DNA of 64,000 bases. Source: Sphingomonas sp. (GTDB taxonomy: Bacteria; Pseudomonadota; Alphaproteobacteria; Sphingomonadales; Sphingomonadaceae). Positions 59,148 to 64,000 of the stretch are shown piece by piece (position 1 is the stretch's first letter; each line of letters starts with the position of its first letter). Where the stretch lies: assembly GCA_021732445.1 (NCBI GenBank), contig JAKFUZ010000009.1, positions 186,001 to 250,000 on the forward strand, written 5' to 3'. The notes beneath the pieces were generated by a model. It was not told the origin of the DNA. It was given only the letters and a program-made list of their open reading frames with translations, and did no database searches. Position numbers and translations under genes: made by a program.

Positions 59148-60395
59148 TTACACTGACTGAGCGGCCCGTGCCAAGCGCGCGGCGGCCGCCCCGGAACGCA
59201 GCGCGCCTTCGATCGTCGCCGGCAGGTTGGTTTGCGTCCAGTCGCCGGCAAGAAAAAGGTTGCGCCAGCGCGTTGCCGTGCCGGGGCGCCGCGCATTCTG
59301 CTCGGGCGTGGCGGCAAAGGTCGCGCGCTTTTCCTTCACGATCTGCCAGCGCGGGCGCGGCGCGGTGAAATCCAGCACCGCACAGCAATCTGCCCAGATG
59401 CGCTGCGCCATGTCCTCGCGGTCTTCGTCGATGACCTCGTCAGCGCCGCTGATGGTGACCGAAATCCGGTCCGCATGACACAGCACCCATTGCGCGGTGC
59501 CGCCGATGACGGCGGTTATCGGATGCGCGTCTTTGGGCGGCTTGATCGCGAAATGCGCGTTGAGGATTGAACAGAAACGATCGGGTACGACCAGCCCCGG
59601 CACAAGATCAGCCGCGATCCAGGGCGGCACCGCCAGAATGACCGCCTCGCCGGGGGCAATCTCCACATGGTGATCGCCAAAATCGAGCGCGGAAACATGG
59701 TCCCCCGCCAGCGTCATCGCGCGCAGCCGCCTGCCAAACGACAGCTGCGCGCCGCGCGCCTCCAGATGGTCGAGCGCCGGATCAACAAAGGCTGCATCGA
59801 GCGTCGGCGTGGCGACCATGGTTCGGCAGGCCTTGCCGCCACGCGCGAAGCTCTCGCGCAGAAATTGTCCGGCGAGCCACGCCGATCCCTGCGCCGGCGG
59901 GCAGTTGAGCACCGCAAGCATCATTGGCTCGACCACCCGGTCCCAAAACAGGCCGCGTTGCTCGACCAAATCGCCGATCCTGGCAGTCTTGCCCGCCATT
60001 ACCATGCGGATGAGCGCCGCATACTCCCCAAACGAGGTGCCGGGTGTCCGGCGGCTGCGGCTGAGCACCCACCACGGAATGCGGCCATCATTTACGCGCA
60101 GCACCCAGCGGCTGGCATCGCGCAGATCATGGCAGGTGAAATCGGCATGGTCGGGGCCGACAAGCTTTTTGGCCGTGCCGATCATCCCGACAAAGCGATT
60201 GACCGCCTGATTGCCTGAAAAGACAAAGTGGTTGCCATTGTCGATCATTTGCCCGAGCTGCGGATCAACATAGCTGCGGCAGCGCCCGCCGGCGCGGGCC
60301 GCGCCCTCCGCCACCGATACAGCCCAGCCAGCGTTTGCGAGTTCAACTGCCGCAGACAGGCCGGCCATGCCCGCGCCAATGACATGTGCCTTCAT
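59148..60395 (-). CDS. hpnE: HpnE, FAD-dependent squalene-forming oxidoreductase
   Basis: The 415-residue flavoprotein begins HVIGAGMAGLSAAVELA with a second FAD motif GGRCRS, and closes with NLFLAGDWTQTNLPATIEGA, as in phytoene desaturase relatives. HpnE reduces hydroxysqualene to squalene, the last step of the HpnCDE route. The ATG of hpnD-linked order is preserved: hpnD stops 4 nt inside this start (ATGA). Zeta-carotene or phytoene desaturase is rejected because of neighbours and length. Confidence 0.94.
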   Translation of the reverse strand: MKAHVIGAGMAGLSAAVELANAGWAVSVAEGAARAGGRCRSYVDPQLGQMIDNGNHFVFSGNQAVNRFVGMIGTAKKLVGPDHADFTCHDLRDASRWVLRVNDGRIPWWVLSRSRRTPGTSFGEYAALIRMVMAGKTARIGDLVEQRGLFWDRVVEPMMLAVLNCPPAQGSAWLAGQFLRESFARGGKACRTMVATPTLDAAFVDPALDHLEARGAQLSFGRRLRAMTLAGDHVSALDFGDHHVEIAPGEAVILAVPPWIAADLVPGLVVPDRFCSILNAHFAIKPPKDAHPITAVIGGTAQWVLCHADRISVTISGADEVIDEDREDMAQRIWADCCAVLDFTAPRPRWQIVKEKRATFAATPEQNARRPGTATRWRNLFLAGDWTQTNLPATIEGALRSGAAAARLARAAQSV

Positions 60396-61228
60396 CGGAA
60401 CAGGCTCAACCTCGCGACGGTGGCCAGGAGCGCCACCTTGTTGACGCTGATGCGGGTACGCGGTGCGTGCCAGCCAGTAGCCACCATCCGGCGCAGGATT
60501 GGCGCATATACGGCCGCCATCAGCCGGGGGGCCAGCAAATGCCCTTTGGGCCGCCGCGCGAGAATGGCCTGCGACGCGTCATAATGCTGCTGGGCCTTGG
60601 CCGCCAGCGCCCGGGCGGCGGCGTCGACGCCGGGGTCTCGGGCGACGTGCGCCGGCGTGTCGAGCGCGACGCCTGCCGCCTCAAGATGCTCGCGCGCGAG
60701 ATAGACACGGCCAATCTCCGCATCTTCGTCGATATCGCGCAGAATGTTGGTGAATTGCAGCGCGCGCCCCAAATGATGCGCCAGCGCGACCCCCGTGTCA
60801 TGCTCCATGCCGAAAATCTTGACCGACAGCCGCCCGACCGCCGACGCCACCCGGTCGCAATAAAGATCAAGCGTTGCGAAATCGGGCCAGCGGATGTCGG
60901 TGGCAAGATCCATGGCCATGCCGTCGATCACCGCCAGAAAATCCGCCTTGTCGAGGCCGAACCGGCGGATCGCCTCGGCCACCAGCGCCGCCCGGCCGGG
61001 GGGGCCGCCGGCGTAAAGCGTGTCGATATCGGCGCGCCATGCCGCCAGTTCGGCCGCGCGGTCCTGCTCGTCACCTGGCTCATCGGCAATGTCGTCGACG
61101 ATGCGGCAAAAGCCGTACACGGCATACATCGCCTCGCGCTCGGCTTTGGGCAGCACGCGCATGCCGGCATAAAAGGAGCTGCCCGACACCTTTTTTTGCA
61201 GCGCAGCCGGGGTTGTTTCAGGGTTCAT
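60392..61228 (-). CDS. hpnD: Presqualene diphosphate synthase HpnD
   Basis: HpnD condenses two farnesyl diphosphates to presqualene diphosphate. The 278-residue prenyl synthase has SSFYAGMRVLPKAEREAMYA, the first Asp-rich motif CRIVDDIADE, and the second region LAHHLGRALQFTNILRDIDEDAEIGR. It overlaps hpnE and hpnC by 4 nt each, as in the usual hpnCDE set. Phytoene synthase has the same fold, but no carotenoid gene is near. Confidence 0.95.
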   Translation of the reverse strand: MNPETTPAALQKKVSGSSFYAGMRVLPKAEREAMYAVYGFCRIVDDIADEPGDEQDRAAELAAWRADIDTLYAGGPPGRAALVAEAIRRFGLDKADFLAVIDGMAMDLATDIRWPDFATLDLYCDRVASAVGRLSVKIFGMEHDTGVALAHHLGRALQFTNILRDIDEDAEIGRVYLAREHLEAAGVALDTPAHVARDPGVDAAARALAAKAQQHYDASQAILARRPKGHLLAPRLMAAVYAPILRRMVATGWHAPRTRISVNKVALLATVARLSLFR

Positions 61229-62064
61229 CGGCCAAATACCTGCCCGAGAATGGCCAGCGCCGCCAGTCCGGCGGCTTCATGGCGACGGTGGTGGACCCGC
61301 TCCGCCAGCGGATCGCGCCGCTTCAACCGTGCGTTGAGGCTCAAGGCGAGCCGGTGAATGACCGCAACTTCGGCGGCCAGCCGCCGGTCGCGGATGTGCG
61401 CTGCAAAGGCTGCGCTGTCGGCAAGCAGCGTGTCGGTGCGAACGGCCATTTGCGTGATGGCCGTGCGTAGTGCCGGCGTCGCGCGGGCGCGGCCAAGATC
61501 ATCAACCGAAGCACCCGCCGCTGCGAGCATGTCGAGCGGCAGATAAACCCGGTTGAGCGCGCGGAAATCCTTGCCGCAATCCTGCACATGGTTGATGATC
61601 TGGAGAGCGGCGCACAGCGCATCATTGGCCCCCCAGGTGGCGTGGTCTTCGCCGTGCACGTCGAGCACATAGCGCCCAACCGGCATGGCCGAGACGCGGC
61701 AATAGCCGATCAGCGCGTCCCAGCTTTCATAACGGCTTACCGTGCAGTCGCGCTCAAACGCGGTCAGCAAATCAAGTCCGTGCTGCGCCGGCAGCCCATG
61801 CGCTGACAGCACCGCGCGCAGTGCCAGCGCTTCGGGGTTCGCCTCGCTCGTGCCGGCAAGCGTTGCCCGCATTGCGCCGAGCAGCGCCAGTTTTTCGTCG
61901 GCGCGTGCCGCGCTATTGTCGGCGACATCATCGGCGGCGCGCGCGAAATGATAAAAGGCCATCACCGGTGCGCGGTGCGCGGGCTTGAGGATCCAGGAGG
62001 CAACCGGAAAATTCTCGTCACGGTGGCCCTTGCCAGAGGCGAGTGGCGCGGCAGACGCGCTCAT
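61225..62064 (-). CDS. hpnC: Hydroxysqualene synthase HpnC
   Basis: HpnC hydrolyses presqualene diphosphate to hydroxysqualene. The 279-residue protein is a squalene/phytoene synthase homologue with ENFPVASWILKPAHRAPVMA, FARAADDVADN and LQIINHVQDCGKDFRALNR. The first Met before this block, at 62064, overlaps hpnB's stop by 4 nt and gives the usual length, so earlier frame codons are left out. Confidence 0.95.
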   Translation of the reverse strand: MSASAAPLASGKGHRDENFPVASWILKPAHRAPVMAFYHFARAADDVADNSAARADEKLALLGAMRATLAGTSEANPEALALRAVLSAHGLPAQHGLDLLTAFERDCTVSRYESWDALIGYCRVSAMPVGRYVLDVHGEDHATWGANDALCAALQIINHVQDCGKDFRALNRVYLPLDMLAAAGASVDDLGRARATPALRTAITQMAVRTDTLLADSAAFAAHIRDRRLAAEVAVIHRLALSLNARLKRRDPLAERVHHRRHEAAGLAALAILGQVFGR

Positions 62065-63197
62065 GCGCCAAGCGCCGCTTGCGCGCGGCCCTTCCACATG
62101 CCGCCACGCCCGCGCCAGTGCGCCCAGGCCGAGGCAAAGGTGCAGGCGGCGTAAAATCCGGCAATCAGCGGCAGCGCCAGGCCCCATAATGGCGAGCGCC
62201 GGTAAAATCGCAGCATCGGTTGAAAGGCGAGTGCCATAAGTCCCCAGCCAGCGGCCCCAAGTGCCCGCGCATAGCCTTGCCCGCCAAGTGCAAGCAAGGG
62301 TGGCACCACGTAAATCAGCGCAAGCCCCGCCAACGTGCCCGCCAGCAGCAGCGGCGAATAATGGAGCTGCGCATAGGCCGACCGCGCGATCATCGCCGCG
62401 ACCGAGCTCCAGCTATCATAGCGCCGGATGCTGACCGACCGGTCGGTGAGGCCAAGCCAGACCCGGCCCTGCCGCTTCATCAGCGCGCCGAACGCGCAAT
62501 CGTCGATGAGCGCCGCGCGCACCGCAGCAATGCCGCCGGCATTTTCCAGCGCGGCGCGGCTGGCCAGCATGCACCCGCCAGCGGCGGCCCCGACACCTGA
62601 TTGCGCGTTTACCGCACCGAAGGGATAGAGCATCTGGAAGAACCACACAAAGGCCGGGATGAGCGCGCGCTCGGCCGGGCTTTCGCAACGCAGCCGGGCC
62701 ATCAGCGATACCAGCACGCGATTATCCCCCGCCGCGCGGGTAACAAGCGTGCGCAGCGTGTCAGGCGCGTGGGCGATGTCGGCATCTGTCAGCCACAGAT
62801 AGTCGGGTCCGTCGCCGGCTACGCCGATCCCCTGCGACACCGCCCATAGCTTGCCCGTCCAGCCGGCCGCGAGCGGCTGGCCCGACAGGATTGCAAGCCG
62901 GGGCGAACCGCCTGCGGCCGCGCGGGCAAGATCAGCCGTGCCGTCGGTGGAATTGTCATCGACCAGCAGTATCTGGAAGGGACCGGGATAGTCCTGCGCA
63001 ATCAGGCTGGTGATCGACTGGCCGATCACGGTCGCTTCGTCACGTGCGGGGACGATGGCGGTGACGGCGGGCCAGGTCTTGGGGGGCAGCGGCAGCTTAT
63101 TGGTATCGCGCTCGCGCGTCAGCCAGAAGCCATGCCGGGCAAAGACGAGCACCAGCCAGACGATGAGCGCCGCGCCGCCGGCGCCAAGCGCGATCAC
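62061..63197 (-). CDS. hpnB: Hopanoid-associated glycosyltransferase HpnB
   Basis: The 378-residue GT2-type membrane protein starts with a helix (about 3-22). It then has AIVPARDEATVIGQSI, LLVDDNSTDGTADLA, the DxD region LWLTDADIAHAP and two to four C-terminal helices (about 275-360). TIGR03469 members occur in hopanoid loci with no firmly proven substrate. The start is GTG at 63197, overlapping the hpnA stop as GTGA. A QxxRW-like motif is not evident. Confidence 0.9.
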   Translation of the reverse strand: MIALGAGGAALIVWLVLVFARHGFWLTRERDTNKLPLPPKTWPAVTAIVPARDEATVIGQSITSLIAQDYPGPFQILLVDDNSTDGTADLARAAAGGSPRLAILSGQPLAAGWTGKLWAVSQGIGVAGDGPDYLWLTDADIAHAPDTLRTLVTRAAGDNRVLVSLMARLRCESPAERALIPAFVWFFQMLYPFGAVNAQSGVGAAAGGCMLASRAALENAGGIAAVRAALIDDCAFGALMKRQGRVWLGLTDRSVSIRRYDSWSSVAAMIARSAYAQLHYSPLLLAGTLAGLALIYVVPPLLALGGQGYARALGAAGWGLMALAFQPMLRFYRRSPLWGLALPLIAGFYAACTFASAWAHWRGRGGMWKGRAQAALGA

Positions 63198-64000
63198 GCG
63201 ATCTTCCCCGCCGCACGAAACCACGCGATCGCCTCTGCCAGCGCCTCGCGATAAGGGCGCGCCGAATAGCCAAGCGCACGCTGGGCCCGGCGTGACGAAA
63301 AATACATGTTATGCGCGGCCATTTTGAGCGAATCGACGGTCAGGAACGGATTTTTGCCGGTCATTCGGGCAAGCGCCTCATTGGCATGAGCGAGCGGGAA
63401 CAGGGCGCGGCGCGGCAGGGCGATAGTCGGCGGCGCGCGGCCGACAAGGGCCGCGATGTCGGCAAGCATCTGGCGCAGTGTCACATCCTCGCCGCCCAGG
63501 ATATAGCGCTCGCCAATCTGGCCGCGTTCCATGGCGAGCACATGACCGGCCGCAACATCATCGACATGAACGAGGTTCAGCCCGCTTTCGACAAAGGCCG
63601 GCATCCGGCCATTGGCGGCCTCCACCAGAATGCGGCCGGTGGGCGTCGGCTTTACGTCGCGCGGGCCAATGGGGGTGGACGGGTTGACGATTATCGCCGG
63701 CAACCCGTCTGCAACCATCGATTCGACCAGCCGTTCGGCCGCGGTTTTGCTGCGCTTGTAGGCGCCAACTGCCTGCTCCGGCGTTGCCGGGCGCGTTTCG
63801 TCGGCCACACCGCCCGCCAGCGGCTTCAGCGTGGCGACGCTCGACGTGTACACGATGCGCCTGACGCCAGCCTGCCGCGCGGCCTTCATCACCGCGCGGG
63901 TGCCGGCGATGTTGTTGCGCACGATATCCTCGGGGTCGGGCGCCCAGATGCGGTAATCGGCAGCGACGTGGAACAGGTGGTGCGCGCCTGCCATCGCAGC
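63194..64000 (-). CDS. hpnA: Hopanoid-associated sugar epimerase HpnA, 5' end missing
   Basis: The gene runs off the right edge, so its start and Rossmann GxxGxxG motif lie outside. The visible 268 residues include HHLFHVAADYRIWAPDP, RIVYTSSVATL, the catalytic YxxxK as YKRSK, and NPSTPIGPRDVKPTPTG. This is the HpnA (TIGR03466) pattern of a dihydroflavonol-4-reductase-like SDR. It is the most upstream hopanoid gene seen here, coupled to hpnB. Confidence 0.92.
   Translation of the reverse strand, partial: AAMAGAHHLFHVAADYRIWAPDPEDIVRNNIAGTRAVMKAARQAGVRRIVYTSSVATLKPLAGGVADETRPATPEQAVGAYKRSKTAAERLVESMVADGLPAIIVNPSTPIGPRDVKPTPTGRILVEAANGRMPAFVESGLNLVHVDDVAAGHVLAMERGQIGERYILGGEDVTLRQMLADIAALVGRAPPTIALPRRALFPLAHANEALARMTGKNPFLTVDSLKMAAHNMYFSSRRAQRALGYSARPYREALAEAIAWFRAAGKIA

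Noticed and set aside
60392..62064. Phytoene synthases of a carotenoid cluster
   Set aside because: Fold is shared, but the adjacency to hpnE, shc and hpnG identifies the squalene route, and no carotenoid gene is present.

Overview
The window looks like a chromosomal segment of a GC-rich alphaproteobacterium, most probably order Sphingomonadales. The reasons are the high GC with dense 1-4 nt gene overlaps, an Oar-type TonB receptor, a DUF2147 protein, a plant/alphaproteobacterial-type GshA, local orders such as mutY-dciA-dsbA-dsbA-smc and rlmB-M28 peptidase-tRNA-Tyr, and a hopanoid locus with HpnN and HpnM. This is my reading of gene content; no database was searched. I see no phage, insertion sequence, CRISPR array or clear sign of recent transfer. 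Coding is close to continuous.

Layout. 0-16 kb is housekeeping: the tail of an extensin-like protein, a LOG-family protein, membrane cytochrome c diverging from pheA, then mutY, a serine hydrolase and nudC on the minus strand. On the plus strand follow a DciA-like protein, two DsbA-like thioredoxin-fold proteins, smc and an ABC-F ATPase, with a cyclophilin, an HI0933-type flavoprotein and a cytochrome b561 on the minus strand. 16-25 kb holds a processive GT2 membrane enzyme, mtnP, a DUF2147 protein, an AlkA-type glycosylase, a [2Fe-2S] ferredoxin, an M28 peptidase with rlmB, tRNA-Tyr, two small glycosyltransferases of the TIGR04282/TIGR04283 kind and an SDR enzyme.

25-29.5 kb is a methionine salvage block: an aminotransferase on plus, and mtnB-mtnD-mtnC-mtnA as an overlapping minus-strand operon. 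With mtnP at 17.6 kb this can take methylthioadenosine back to methionine. tRNA-Gly(UCC) follows. 29.8-32.8 kb is DUF547 / TVP38 / MerA-like flavoprotein. 32.8-38.6 kb runs plus: TonB receptor, concentrative nucleoside transporter, CDP-alcohol phosphatidyltransferase and fatty acid hydroxylase. Opposed to it, 38.5-43.6 kb is a five-gene minus operon: an MtnK-like kinase, an atypical nucleoside hydrolase, a second DUF547 protein lacking the family cysteines, a GT-C mannosyltransferase-like protein and a GT2 enzyme. The kinase and hydrolase together could form a second entry into the methylthioribose pathway, or a salvage route for nucleosides brought in by the receptor and transporter. This is the most interesting hypothesis in the window.

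43.8-47.3 kb carries an ICMT-like membrane methyltransferase, gshA and rsmE. 47.5-64 kb is an isoprenoid/hopanoid region. Dxs and IspH sit at the two ends of the isoprenoid precursor (MEP) pathway. HpnC/D/E make squalene, Shc cyclises it, HpnH and HpnG begin side-chain assembly, and HpnB and HpnA are hopanoid-associated. HpnN, HpnM, an MlaA-like protein and a DUF2141 protein form an apparent lipid-transport group. HpnA is cut by the window edge. No hpnI, J, K, O or P gene is present here.
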